A DNA stretch of 64,000 nucleotides. Source: Suilimivivens sp045586385 (lineage in GTDB: Bacteria; Bacillota; Clostridia; Lachnospirales; Lachnospiraceae). The stretch's first letter is position 1. Every line of letters begins with the position of its first letter. Positions 52,923-61,837 of the stretch are shown here, in pieces. The position numbers and the translations under genes are program-made. Where the stretch lies: contig JAZNAE010000095.1 of assembly GCA_045586385.1 (NCBI GenBank), positions 1 through 64,000 of the forward strand, given 5' to 3'. The notes beneath the pieces were generated by a model. That model did not search any database and was not told where the DNA came from. It saw only the letters and a program-made list of their open reading frames with translations.

Positions 52923-53093
52923 AAGTTCTTCGGGGTTGGGTGAAATTCCCTACCGGCGGTATAGTCCGCGACCCGTGACAATCTTCTGTGGCAGAGGTTG
53001 AATGAATGCAGTGTACAGGAGAAGTTGCGGCTGATTTGGTGACTCGAAAGAGAATTCCAAAACCGACAGTAAAGTCTGGATGAGAGAAGAAAG
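52923..53093 (+). promoter_or_regulatory. FMN riboswitch (RFN element)
   Basis: The aptamer begins AAGTTCTTCGGGG with GGGTGAAATTCCC and CCGCGACCCG, and ends with GTCTGGATGAGAGAAGAA, all hallmarks of the RFN element. It lies just before ribU, so FMN would lower transporter expression. Confidence 0.97.
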
Positions 53094-53186
53094 TGTTCGC
53101 TATAAATTCATATGGCTGAATACAGAGGTGCAGTGGGAATCTATGTGCTTTATAAGGAGTCCCGTTGCGGATATTAGGTATGCATA

Positions 53187-53221
53187 CCCCGAATGCTTTA
53201 TGAGAGCATTCGGGGTTTTTT
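53187..53221 (+). terminator. Riboswitch expression-platform terminator
   Basis: CCCCGAATGCT pairs with AGCATTCGGGG around TTATGAG, followed by six T, about 95 bases after the FMN aptamer. Confidence 0.92.
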
Positions 53222-53296
53222 ATGCACTTACATAATGTCAATGGAAGAACCTTTCTGAAAATTTGGCGAAAAGCCGTATTTTAGGAGGAAAAGAAA

Positions 53297-54034
53297 ATGA
53301 ATAATGGTTTATGGACAAGTATCATGGAAAATGCAGTGTTCGCACTGGAGGTTTTGGGGATTGCGCTGGCTCTTGTGGTGGTAGCGTATATTGCCGAGAA
53401 AATGATTAAGAAAAAGAACAGTGACACGGAGCGTATTCTCTCTACCAGAAAGATTGCCATGATCGGTGTTTTTTCAGCAATTGCAACAGTGCTTCATATT
53501 TTAGACTTCCCTGTATTTTTCGCACCGGGATTTTATAAGTTGGATTTCAGTGAAATTCCTGCTCTTATCGGAGCTTTTGCTTTCGGTCCTGTGGCAGGAG
53601 TCATGATTGAAATCTGTAAGATTTTATTAAAACTTATGATAAAGGGAACTACCACAGCGTTTGTGGGAGACTTGGCAAACTTTGTAATCGGTTGCAGCTT
53701 CATTATGCCTGCATCTATTATTTACATGATAAAGAAATCAAAGAAAAATGCAATTGTAGCCTGTGGTATCGGTACATTATGTATCACAATATTTGGTTCC
53801 GCATTTAATGCAATTTATCTGATTCCAGCGTTTTCAAAACTTTACCGAATGCCCCTAGAGGTAATCATCGGAATGGGGACGGAGATAAATGCTTCTATCA
53901 CAAATTTGAGTTCACTGGTACTGTTTGCGGTAGCACCCCTTAATTTGTTAAAAGGTGGTCTTGTGTCATTGATAACAATACTGGTATATAAGAAACTTAG
54001 CCCTATTTTAAAAGCAGCAACGACAAAAAAATAG
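53297..54034 (+). CDS. ribU: ECF transporter S component, riboflavin-specific RibU
   Basis: 245 residues, six membrane helices. The RibU-type core reads AMIGVFSAIATVLHILDFPV, KLDFSEIPALIGAFAFGPV and MIEICKILLKLMIKGTTTAFVGD. An extra N-terminal helix of about 45 residues precedes it. It captures riboflavin and works with a shared ECF module that is not in this window. Control by the FMN riboswitch supports the assignment. AGGAGG precedes the ATG. Confidence 0.96.
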   Translation: MNNGLWTSIMENAVFALEVLGIALALVVVAYIAEKMIKKKNSDTERILSTRKIAMIGVFSAIATVLHILDFPVFFAPGFYKLDFSEIPALIGAFAFGPVAGVMIEICKILLKLMIKGTTTAFVGDLANFVIGCSFIMPASIIYMIKKSKKNAIVACGIGTLCITIFGSAFNAIYLIPAFSKLYRMPLEVIIGMGTEINASITNLSSLVLFAVAPLNLLKGGLVSLITILVYKKLSPILKAATTKK

Positions 54035-54052
54035 AAGAAAGTATGTGAAAGG

Positions 54053-54090
54053 AAAGCGTCCATTCGAAACAAGCGAATGGACGCTTTTTT
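54053..54090 (+). terminator. Terminator of ribU
   Basis: AAAGCGTCCATTCG pairs with CGAATGGACGCTTT around AAACAAG, with six T after the stem. Confidence 0.92.
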
Positions 54091-54156
54091 GAAGACAATG
54101 ATAATAATCAATTCGTTACATAAATAGAATGAAAAGAAAATTATTGTAATTAGGTA

Positions 54157-54190
54157 TTGACGATTACTGTATTAGTGATATAATACAGTA
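54157..54190 (+). promoter_or_regulatory. Promoter of the MacB-like operon with overlapping operator dyad
   Basis: TTGACG (54157-54162) and TATAAT (54179-54184) are 16 bases apart. A perfect inverted repeat, TACTGTATTA and TAATACAGTA with six bases between (54165-54190), covers the -10 box and would bind a repressor, most like GntR/YtrA-type sites. Confidence 0.8.
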
Positions 54191-54217
54191 GTACAGATAA
54201 GGAAAAGGAGAATACAT

Positions 54218-54913
54218 ATGGAGGGATTAATATCAATCCGGGATATGTGCAAAATATACAATCCCGGTGAAAACGAGGTCAGGGCGCTTGATCATGTGGA
54301 TCTTACCATAGACAGTAATGAGTTTGTTGCTATTATCGGCCAGTCCGGCTCCGGTAAGTCTACACTTATGAACATGCTGGGGTGCTTGGATGTTCCTACA
54401 ACAGGGAGTTATTTCTTAAACGGCCAGGATGTTTCCAGTTTGTCTGATGATGAACTGTCAGACATCAGAAATAAGGAAATCGGTTTTATATTTCAAGGAT
54501 TTAACCTCATCGCCGGACTTACAGCGCTGCAGAATGTAGAGCTTCCGCTGATATACAGAGGCGTGCCCAAGAAGGAAAGGCTTGAACTTTCAAGGACAGC
54601 ACTTGAAAAGGTAGGACTTAAGGAGCGTATGGAACATAAGCCTTCAGAAATGTCCGGCGGACAGCAGCAACGTGTGGCAATTGCCCGTGCCATTGCACAG
54701 GCGCCGCCGATTATCTTGGCAGATGAACCTACGGGTAACTTAGACTCCGGTTCTACACGGGAAATCATGGAAATTTTAAAGGAATTACATAGGGAAGGCA
54801 GGACGGTTATTCTAATTACCCATGATAATGATATAGCAGCCCGCGCCAAGAGAATGATCCGGATTATGGACGGAAAAATAGTGGCAGATATTATAAATGA
54901 GATAGAACGATAA
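54218..54913 (+). CDS. ABC transporter ATP-binding protein, MacB/LolD type
   Basis: 231 residues. Walker A GQSGSGKSTLMN, signature MSGGQQQRVAIARAI, Walker B IILADEPTGNLDSGS and switch His in LITHDNDIA are all intact; LGCLDVPTTGSYFLNG is typical of MacB-like ATPases. It powers the permease at 56496. An AAAAGGAG site precedes the ATG. It is the first gene of a three-gene unit under the dyad-covered promoter. Confidence 0.95.
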   Translation: MEGLISIRDMCKIYNPGENEVRALDHVDLTIDSNEFVAIIGQSGSGKSTLMNMLGCLDVPTTGSYFLNGQDVSSLSDDELSDIRNKEIGFIFQGFNLIAGLTALQNVELPLIYRGVPKKERLELSRTALEKVGLKERMEHKPSEMSGGQQQRVAIARAIAQAPPIILADEPTGNLDSGSTREIMEILKELHREGRTVILITHDNDIAARAKRMIRIMDGKIVADIINEIER

Positions 54914-54960
54914 CGAGTGTGTAAAAGGAATAGAAATATAAATTGAAAGGGTAATATAAA

Positions 54961-56481
54961 ATGGAAGATTTAACCAGAGACAACTTGGAAATTGAAAAAG
55001 AGAGTAAAAAAGAACAGAGGAAAAGAGCAAAGCAGGAAAAGAAAGCAATGAAGAAAGAAAAGACACCTATGGATAAGGCAAAAAAGAAAAAAATCAGAAA
55101 GAGAATTATCATCGGCGTTATTATTGTTGCCGTGATTGTTATGTATGCATCCTGTGCACTTGGTGGAGGTGGCGCAATACCTGTTACTACTGTGGCGGCA
55201 AGTAAAGGCGAAATAGAAGAGGTGATAAATACCAGCGGTACGGTAAGTACAGGTAATGTGAAGAATTATTTCTCGGATGTAACCTTGAAGGTGGGAGAAG
55301 TAAAGGTTGAAGCAGGAGATGCAGTGAAAGCGGGAGATGTGCTCTTGGTATATGATGCAGATGACCTAAGCACACAAAAACAGCTTGCAGAGCTTAAGAA
55401 GCAGTCAAATGAAGGCAACTATTTAAATGCAATGCAAAGCAATAACGAAAAAGTTGGTGATTTACAGGAGGCTGATTTTAACCTTGAGGTGTTGGAACAG
55501 CAAATTGCGGATGCGGAAACATGTATCAAAGCATTAGAAGATAAAATTGCAAAGAAAAAAAGTGACCTGGCATATTTCGGAACCCTCCTCCAGATAGAGA
55601 TGCTCAACTGGAAGGATAAGCCGGATTCTGATGAATATAAAAACATCCAGACACAGATACAAATCAATAGCTATGAGCAGACGAATCATAAGGATATCAA
55701 AGGATGGGAAGCTGAATTAGAAGAATATAATAAAATGCTTGCAGAATATAAAGAATACAAAAGTGAGATGAAGTCCCAGCAAACTTCTGCAGAAGCAGGC
55801 AAAATGACCAGTGGCGCTAAATCTGAACTGGAAGCCAATAATGAAAGCAGCAAGCTGGAATCAGAAAAGAAACTTGCAGCACTTGCAGGTGCAGAGAGTG
55901 GTGTGGTGGCTGATTTTGATGGGGTAGTAACTGCAGTCAAAGTTGTAGAAGGTGCGACACTCGCAGAGGGAACAGAACTTTTCGTATTGGAAAGTACAGA
56001 AGATGTTTTTGTGAAAATCTCCGTAACAAAATATGACTTGGATAAGATAAAAGTCGGTCAGAAGGCAACGGTCACAATCGGTGCAAATACATACGAAGGT
56101 GAAGTCTCCAAGATTAATAAGATGGCAGAGAAAAATGAAACCGGTGCTGCAGTAGTAGGTACGGAGGTTAAGATTTTAAATCCAGACAGTGAAGTGTACC
56201 TCGGAGTGGAAGCAAAGGTGGTAATCAGCACTGCACAGGAAACAGACGTTGTTTTGGCACCGGTATCGGCTGTTAATGTAGATATGGATGGTGAATTTGT
56301 CTATGTAATAGAAGAGGGACTTATGGTAAAGAAACCTGTAGTTACAGGAATTTCTTCCGATACCATGGTTCAAATTGTGGAAGGTGTTACCGAAGGTGAG
56401 CAGATGATTACCAATGTTACTGCAGGACTTACAGAAGGAATGCCGGTAATGGCACTTCCCCAAGAAACACAGCAGAAGTAG
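54961..56481 (+). CDS. HlyD/MacA-type membrane-fusion protein
   Basis: 506 residues. A highly charged cytosolic tail of about 45 residues, one membrane helix (IIIGVIIVAVIVMYASCAL), two lipoyl half-motifs (EVINTSGTVSTGNV and GVVADFDGVVTAVKVVEG) separated by a long coiled coil (about residues 130-310), then a beta-barrel domain (VGQKATVTIGANTYEGEV). It links the MacB-like ABC exporter to the outside. In Gram-positives this type exports peptides or drugs. It lies 47 bp after the ATPase gene. Confidence 0.92.
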   Translation: MEDLTRDNLEIEKESKKEQRKRAKQEKKAMKKEKTPMDKAKKKKIRKRIIIGVIIVAVIVMYASCALGGGGAIPVTTVAASKGEIEEVINTSGTVSTGNVKNYFSDVTLKVGEVKVEAGDAVKAGDVLLVYDADDLSTQKQLAELKKQSNEGNYLNAMQSNNEKVGDLQEADFNLEVLEQQIADAETCIKALEDKIAKKKSDLAYFGTLLQIEMLNWKDKPDSDEYKNIQTQIQINSYEQTNHKDIKGWEAELEEYNKMLAEYKEYKSEMKSQQTSAEAGKMTSGAKSELEANNESSKLESEKKLAALAGAESGVVADFDGVVTAVKVVEGATLAEGTELFVLESTEDVFVKISVTKYDLDKIKVGQKATVTIGANTYEGEVSKINKMAEKNETGAAVVGTEVKILNPDSEVYLGVEAKVVISTAQETDVVLAPVSAVNVDMDGEFVYVIEEGLMVKKPVVTGISSDTMVQIVEGVTEGEQMITNVTAGLTEGMPVMALPQETQQK

Positions 56482-56495
56482 AAATGAGGATAAAG

Positions 56496-57713
56496 ATGAC
56501 ACAAATTTGGGAATATATTAAAATTGCCCTGATGAATATCAAAAATAATAAAGGGCGTTCTATTCTGACCATGCTTGGAATTATCATCGGTATTTCTTCT
56601 GTGATTATGGTTATTTCCATTGGTAATGGGGTCAGAGGACAGATTAATTCGGAACTGGAAGGTATCGGAAGCGGTCAGATTGCATTTTATGTAGACAGTA
56701 CCAGAAAAGATACTACAGTAACTTTTGATGATTCGGATTTTGACATGATAGAGGAAAGGGTAGAACATGTAAAAGGTGTTACACCCCAGTTTTCGGCATG
56801 GGGTACTGCCGAAGGTCCGAAAGGGGACTTTGATATTAATATGGTAGGTGGAAGGCCCAGCCTTCAGTATGCAAGTGCGGATCCTATTGTAAAAGGAAAG
56901 TATTTTACACAGAATGATTATGAAAACGGAAACAATGTCTGCATCATCACAGAGGCAAGTGCTGTAGCACTTTTCGGAACGACAGATGTGGTCGGTATGA
57001 CCTTTGACGCTACACTCTGGGGAATCACGCAGGAACTTAGGGTGGTAGGTATCCGTCAGGACAGCGCTTCATCCATTATTACTTCGAGTTACGGAGTGGT
57101 TACCATTCAGGCAGAGGTGCCGCATACGTTTTTGGGCAACAGATTTGGAGTATATACAGAAGAAACATCACAGTTTTATGTAATTGCCGAAACACCGGAG
57201 TACTCTGCAGACGTGGCATCGCAGGCCCTTGCCCTTCTCGAAAATAAGCATAAGGTACGTGGCGAAAATCAGATTATGATGGAAAGCTTTGAAGATTATG
57301 CAGCCATGTTTGACACGGTAATGAGTGTCATAACGATATTTGTATCTTTTGTGGCAGCCATCTCGCTTTTGGTTGGTGGTATCGGCGTTATGAACATTAT
57401 GTTGGTATCCGTTACGGAAAGAACCAGAGAAATCGGTATCCGTAAAGCACTTGGTGCAAGAACAGGATCTATTCTACTGCAATTTTTGGCAGAGTCCGGA
57501 ATTATTACGCTTCTGGGAGGTGCCATAGGAATTGTTTTGGGAGTGCTGGGAGCATTCGGAATCGGAGCACTTGCGGATATTGCACCGCAGGTTGGGGCAT
57601 CAACGGTGATTATCGCATCCCTGTTCTCTTGCGGCGTCGGTATTTTCTTCGGAATTTATCCTGCGAAAAAGGCAGCTAAACTAAGTCCTATTGAAGCATT
57701 AAGACACGAATAA
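56496..57713 (+). CDS. MacB-type ABC exporter permease (FtsX family)
   Basis: 405 residues. One N-terminal helix (SILTMLGIIIGISSVIMVIS), a large outside domain of about 220 residues (MacB_PCD), and three C-terminal helices with GVMNIMLVSVTERTREIGIRKALGA. AGGA five bases before the ATG at 56496 is chosen over the ATG at 56484 that overlaps it. It completes the exporter with the two genes upstream. Confidence 0.94.
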   Translation: MTQIWEYIKIALMNIKNNKGRSILTMLGIIIGISSVIMVISIGNGVRGQINSELEGIGSGQIAFYVDSTRKDTTVTFDDSDFDMIEERVEHVKGVTPQFSAWGTAEGPKGDFDINMVGGRPSLQYASADPIVKGKYFTQNDYENGNNVCIITEASAVALFGTTDVVGMTFDATLWGITQELRVVGIRQDSASSIITSSYGVVTIQAEVPHTFLGNRFGVYTEETSQFYVIAETPEYSADVASQALALLENKHKVRGENQIMMESFEDYAAMFDTVMSVITIFVSFVAAISLLVGGIGVMNIMLVSVTERTREIGIRKALGARTGSILLQFLAESGIITLLGGAIGIVLGVLGAFGIGALADIAPQVGASTVIIASLFSCGVGIFFGIYPAKKAAKLSPIEALRHE

Positions 57714-57716
57714 GTA

Positions 57717-57744
57717 TTGCACTTTGTCGGTTTTTTAGTATAAT
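57717..57744 (+). promoter_or_regulatory. Promoter before the YcxB-like gene
   Basis: TTGCAC (57717-57722) and TATAAT (57739-57744) are 16 bases apart, starting just after the permease stop. Confidence 0.65.
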
Positions 57745-57759
57745 AATAAAAGAGTAGAG

Positions 57760-57785
57760 AGCACCTGCTTATGTAGGTGCTTTCT
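57760..57785 (+). terminator. Hairpin downstream of the MacB-like operon
   Basis: AGCACCT pairs with AGGTGCT around GCTTATGT, then TTCTT. It ends the exporter transcript and lies within the leader of the next promoter. Confidence 0.6.
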
Positions 57786-57828
57786 TGCTAGAGAACAAGC
57801 AAAAGACCTGACGAAAGGTATGGTATTT

Positions 57829-58308
57829 ATGGAAGTAGAATTTGATGTCCAAATGAAATCGGGCGATTTATATGATTATATGTTGCATCATACGTATTTA
57901 AGTGCATCCGGATTAATCGGAGCGGTTGCAGGAGCACTTATGGTAGTTGCTTTCTTTGCAGGAGCCGGAATTCTTTGCCTCATAGCGGGACTGGTGATTT
58001 TATTATATCTTCCCGGCTCTTTGTTTTTGAAATCAAAGCAACAGTTTCTTGCAAATCCTGTATTTAAGAAGCCGTTACATTACAAATTGACGGAAGAAGG
58101 AATTGAAGTATCCCAGGGAGAGGAAGTACAAGCCCAGAAGTGGGAAGATTTATATAAAGCAATTTCCACCACCAAGAGTCTGATTGTTTATACCTCAAGA
58201 GTGAATGCCACTATTTTCCCCAGGCGTGATTTGGGGGAAAAGGCACCTGCGGTAATAGAGATTATTTCAACCCACATGCCTCCGAAAAAGGTAAAGATTC
58301 GTTTTTAG
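57829..58308 (+). CDS. YcxB-like membrane protein
   Basis: About 159 residues. Two membrane helices (GLIGAVAGALMVVAFFAGAG and LCLIAGLVILLYLP) followed by a YcxB-type C-terminal domain (YKLTEEGIEVSQGEEVQAQKW, WEDLYKAISTTKSLIVYTS). Function unknown. AAAGG lies ten bases before the ATG at 57829; an ATG at 57820 is adjacent to the same site and less likely. It is followed 12 bp later by tsaE. Confidence 0.85.
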   Translation: MEVEFDVQMKSGDLYDYMLHHTYLSASGLIGAVAGALMVVAFFAGAGILCLIAGLVILLYLPGSLFLKSKQQFLANPVFKKPLHYKLTEEGIEVSQGEEVQAQKWEDLYKAISTTKSLIVYTSRVNATIFPRRDLGEKAPAVIEIISTHMPPKKVKIRF

Positions 58309-58320
58309 GAGGAAAGAATT

Positions 58321-58758
58321 TTGAAGATGATAGAAAGTTTTAAGCCGGAAGATACTTTTTCTTTGGGAAAAGAAATCGGACAGGCGTCGCATCCCGGAGA
58401 GGTTTATACGTTAATCGGTGATTTGGGTGTAGGAAAAACTGTTTTCACCCAGGGACTTGCACAAGGACTTGGGATTGCAGAACCCGTGAACAGTCCCACT
58501 TTTACCATTATGCAGGTTTATGATGAAGGAAGAATACCCTTTTATCATTTTGATGTATACCGTATTGGTGACATTTCCGAGATGGATGAAATCGGATATG
58601 AGGACTGTTTTTACGGTGAAGGGGTTTGCCTTATTGAGTGGGCAAATTTAATAGAAGAAATTTTGCCTGAAAAATATACGCAGATTACCATATTAAAGGA
58701 TTTGGAAAAAGGTTTTGATTATCGGAAAATACTCATAGAAGAGAAGGAAGTAAAATGA
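58321..58758 (+). CDS. tsaE: tRNA threonylcarbamoyladenosine biosynthesis ATPase TsaE
   Basis: 145 residues. Walker A in IGDLGVGKTVFTQGL and NSPTFTIMQVYDEGR with the switch region; FYHFDVYRI and LIEWANLI are family signatures. It drives the TsaBD complex that forms t6A37 in tRNAs reading ANN codons. It starts at TTG, eight bases after AGGAGG; an ATG two codons later is the alternative. The stop overlaps tsaB by four bases. Confidence 0.95.
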   Translation: MKMIESFKPEDTFSLGKEIGQASHPGEVYTLIGDLGVGKTVFTQGLAQGLGIAEPVNSPTFTIMQVYDEGRIPFYHFDVYRIGDISEMDEIGYEDCFYGEGVCLIEWANLIEEILPEKYTQITILKDLEKGFDYRKILIEEKEVK

Positions 58759-59489
58759 AGATAATTGCAATAGACAGCTCGGGGCTGGTAGCATCTGTGG
58801 CGGTGTTTGAAGAAAAAGCGTTAATCGGCGAATATAATATTCAATACAAAAAAACGCATTCACAGACACTTCTTCCCATGCTGGATGAACTGAAAAAAAT
58901 GATAGAGCTTGATCTTGATACGGTGGATGCCATTGCACTTGCAAAGGGCCCCGGTTCTTTTACGGGTCTTCGTATTGGCTCTGCTACAGCAAAGGGACTT
59001 GGGTTTGCCATGAATAAACCGATTATTGAGATTCCTACGCTGGATGGACTGGCATGTAATCTTTATGGAACAGATAAACTGATTTGCCCCATCATGGATG
59101 CCAGAAGAAATCAGGTTTATACAGGTGTATACGAATTTGTGAAAAAGGATACTACTGTAGTGGAGTATACCTTAGATACGTTGGTTCCCCAGTGTGCAAT
59201 TTCGGTAGAAGAAATTGCAAGAATTTGTAATGAACTTAATCGTGAAGTGATTTTCTTAGGTGATGGTGTGCCCGTTTATGAAGAAAAGCTGGCGAGGCTT
59301 ATGAGCGTACCATATGGTTTTGCACCGGCACATATGAACAGACAGCGCGCAGCTGCTTTCGGCGTTCTTGCCTTTGATTATTATAATGAAGGAAAAGCAG
59401 TGAAAGCTGAAGTGCACGCACCGGAGTATCTCAGATTATCACAGGCAGAGCGTGAAAAGAATGAAAAGAATTCCATAACGGAAGGATAA
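58755..59489 (+). CDS. tsaB: tRNA threonylcarbamoyladenosine biosynthesis protein TsaB
   Basis: 244 residues of the ASKHA fold: IIAIDSSGLVASVAVFEE at the start and KGPGSFTGLRIGSATAKGL, the standard TsaB block. It is the partner that holds TsaD (61838 in this window) and TsaE. The ATG overlaps the tsaE stop. rimI follows four bases later, in the usual tsaE-tsaB-rimI order. Confidence 0.96.
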   Translation: MKIIAIDSSGLVASVAVFEEKALIGEYNIQYKKTHSQTLLPMLDELKKMIELDLDTVDAIALAKGPGSFTGLRIGSATAKGLGFAMNKPIIEIPTLDGLACNLYGTDKLICPIMDARRNQVYTGVYEFVKKDTTVVEYTLDTLVPQCAISVEEIARICNELNREVIFLGDGVPVYEEKLARLMSVPYGFAPAHMNRQRAAAFGVLAFDYYNEGKAVKAEVHAPEYLRLSQAEREKNEKNSITEG

Positions 59490-59493
59490 AGGA

Positions 59494-59925
59494 ATGTTAA
59501 TCAGAGAATTGACGCAGGAAGATGTAGTAGCAGTCAGCAAGATAGAAGAAGAAACCTTTTCCATGCCATGGTTACCGCAGGATTTTTTGGAGATGGTAGA
59601 GGCGGATTACGCTTACTATTATGTGGCAGAGGAAGAGGGCGAAATTGCCGGTTGCTGTGGCATCAGAAATATTGTAGGTGAGGGAGAAATTACCAACGTG
59701 GTAGTTGCTGAAAAATTCCGTGGAAGAGGAATTGGCAGGGCACTTATGGAATATATGTTAAAGGAAGCACCCCTGCATGGAATGGGTGATTTGACACTGG
59801 AAGTAAGAGTAAGCAATACCCCGGCTATTTGTCTGTATGAGAGCCTTGGCTTCAAGGGGGAGGGGGTACGGCCCGACTTTTATGAAAAGCCTACGGAAGA
59901 TGCCCTTATTATGTGGAAAAGATAG
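59494..59925 (+). CDS. rimI: Ribosomal protein bS18 alanine N-acetyltransferase RimI
   Basis: 143 residues. The GNAT acetyl-CoA motif is NVVVAEKFRGRGIGRALMEYM and the C-terminal block LEVRVSNTPAICLYESLGFK is diagnostic of RimI. It acetylates the N-terminal alanine of S18 in other bacteria. It is the third gene in the tsa operon. Confidence 0.94.
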   Translation: MLIRELTQEDVVAVSKIEEETFSMPWLPQDFLEMVEADYAYYYVAEEEGEIAGCCGIRNIVGEGEITNVVVAEKFRGRGIGRALMEYMLKEAPLHGMGDLTLEVRVSNTPAICLYESLGFKGEGVRPDFYEKPTEDALIMWKR

Positions 59926-60003
59926 GAAAAGCATGGAAGAATTACCACTGTTTCTTGTAAGTAAATCATGTATAATGGAAACAGAAACAAAGGAGGAGTT
60001 GCC

Positions 60004-60252
60004 ATGCGTATTTATTTGGATGATGATAGAAAAGAACTGGTTTCTGTGATTTGCAACCGGTGTAAGAAGGAACTGAAGGTTGAAAATGGAATTGTAAAAG
60101 AAGGATGCTTTCACGCGGAAGCAAAATTCGGGTATTTCAGTAAGAGAGACGGAGTGATGCACCATTTTGACCTTTGCGAAGATTGTTATGATAGAATGGC
60201 AGCAGGTTTTGCAATACCCGTAGAAGAGGAGGAAATGAAAGAGTTGCTCTAA
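60004..60252 (+). CDS. Small zinc-ribbon-like protein
   Basis: 82 residues. Two cysteine pairs, VICNRCKKEL and LCEDCYDRM, probably hold one zinc ion around an insert of about 40 residues. The family is not known to me and no function is assigned. GGAGGAG five bases before the ATG at 60004 gives the start; the longer frame begins without one. It lies between rimI and rnz in the operon. Confidence 0.8.
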   Translation: MRIYLDDDRKELVSVICNRCKKELKVENGIVKEGCFHAEAKFGYFSKRDGVMHHFDLCEDCYDRMAAGFAIPVEEEEMKELL

Positions 60253-60282
60253 ACTCCCGGGGAGCTGCCAGACGGAGGAATT

Positions 60283-61194
60283 ATGTTAGATATTTGTTTA
60301 CTGGGGACCGGAGGGATGATGCCCCTTCCTTACAGGTGGCTTACATCCATGATGGCCCGGTACAACGGACAAAGTATATTGATTGATTGTGGCGAAGGAA
60401 CACAGATTGCTATGAAGGAGAAAGGATGGAGTCCTAATCCCATTGATGTAATCTGTTTTACTCACTATCATGCAGACCATATCAGCGGACTGCCCGGAAT
60501 GCTTCTCACCATGGGAAATGCAGAGCGGACAGAGCCGCTTCTTTTGGTTGGACCGAAAGGTCTTTCTAAGGTGGTGGCATCGCTTAGAATTATTGCTCCT
60601 GAACTTCCTTTTGCGATTGAGTGTATGGAGCTTACCGAAAGCGAGCAGGTTATTTGCTTTGATGGATTTAAAATCGAAGCGTTTAAAGTGAATCATAATG
60701 TACCCTGCTATGGATATAGTATTGCCATTGACCGGATTGGTAAATTTCAAGTTGACAAAGCAGTCGAGTTAGGCATTGAAAAGAAGTACTGGAGCCGTCT
60801 GCAACGCGGAGAAACAATAGAAACAGAAGAAATGACACTCGTGCCGGAAATGGTTTTGGGACAGGCAAGAAGAGGGCTTAGGGTAACCTATTGTACAGAC
60901 ACCAGACCTACGGAAGGGATTGTAAAGCACGCACAGGATGCGGACTTGTTTATCTGTGAAGGCATGTACGGTGAACAGGATAAGCTTGGCAAGGCGAAAG
61001 AAAATAAACATATGACATTTTATGAGGCGGCGGAACTGGCAAAGAAAGCAAATGTAAGACGCTTATGGCTTACCCATTATAGTCCGTCCCTAAACAGACC
61101 GGAGGAATTTTTGCCTGCCACCCGCAAAATTTTTCCGCAGGCGGAAACTTGTCGTGACGGCAAAACAATAGAATTGCTTTTTGATGAAGATTAA
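60283..61194 (+). CDS. rnz: Ribonuclease Z
   Basis: 303 residues. The metal motif FTHYHADHISGLPGML matches HxHxDH; CYGYSI and the later CTDTRPTEG and HMTFYEAAELAKKANVRR, LTHYSP complete the tRNase Z pattern. It removes the 3' trailer of tRNA precursors. GACGGAGG precedes the ATG. It is separate from the MBL gene at 36.9 kb. Confidence 0.93.
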   Translation: MLDICLLGTGGMMPLPYRWLTSMMARYNGQSILIDCGEGTQIAMKEKGWSPNPIDVICFTHYHADHISGLPGMLLTMGNAERTEPLLLVGPKGLSKVVASLRIIAPELPFAIECMELTESEQVICFDGFKIEAFKVNHNVPCYGYSIAIDRIGKFQVDKAVELGIEKKYWSRLQRGETIETEEMTLVPEMVLGQARRGLRVTYCTDTRPTEGIVKHAQDADLFICEGMYGEQDKLGKAKENKHMTFYEAAELAKKANVRRLWLTHYSPSLNRPEEFLPATRKIFPQAETCRDGKTIELLFDED

Positions 61195-61249
61195 GAGATA
61201 ATAGAATCAGAAGAATAGGTTTGCAAATTCATGAGAAAGGAGGGGGACT

Positions 61250-61834
61250 GTGAAGAAAAAGAAAAACAGTGGTATTAGGATATTAATCGTCGGAATTGTA
61301 CTGGTATGTATGATAATCGGTTATTATTATTACCTGTCAAACAAGAAATCTGATACAGCGAAAGAGACACAGCCTGAAACAACGGTCGTACAAGACATTC
61401 TTTTATATAACTTTGAAAGAAATTATCCCCCATCTCCCAAAGAAGTGGTAAAACTCTTTGGTGAATTTGCTACGTGCATACATAATGAAGAGTATACGGA
61501 AGAAGAGTTTGTGTCTTTGGCAATGAAAGTACAGGAATTGTATGATGAAGAATTAATTGCCAATCAGACAAAAGAACAGTATATAGAGAGTTTGCGTTGG
61601 GATGTCAATCAATTAAAAGAACAGGAAATTGTGATTTCCAGCTATGCGACATCAGCAAGTACGGATGTAGAGTTTTTTGATTATAACGGATATGAATGTG
61701 CAAGATTATATTGTTCCTTTACATTAAGAAAAGGAACAAGTATTGAGATGGCCAATGAAATTTTTGTGCTTCGCAAGGATGATGAGGGGCATTGGAAAAT
61801 ATTTGGCTGGGCACTTGCGGAAGATGAGGAATAA
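61250..61834 (+). CDS. Membrane-anchored hypothetical protein (DUF6715-like)
   Basis: 194 residues. A short basic start, one membrane helix (ILIVGIVLVCMIIGYYYYL), and an outside domain of about 150 residues with YPPSPKEVVKLFGEF and a C-terminal GHWKIFGWALAEDEE. This pattern is like DUF6715 proteins of Lachnospiraceae; the function is unknown. It starts at GTG, three bases after AGGAGGGGG. tsaD follows three bases after its stop. Confidence 0.82.
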   Translation: MKKKKNSGIRILIVGIVLVCMIIGYYYYLSNKKSDTAKETQPETTVVQDILLYNFERNYPPSPKEVVKLFGEFATCIHNEEYTEEEFVSLAMKVQELYDEELIANQTKEQYIESLRWDVNQLKEQEIVISSYATSASTDVEFFDYNGYECARLYCSFTLRKGTSIEMANEIFVLRKDDEGHWKIFGWALAEDEE

Positions 61835-61837
61835 GGA

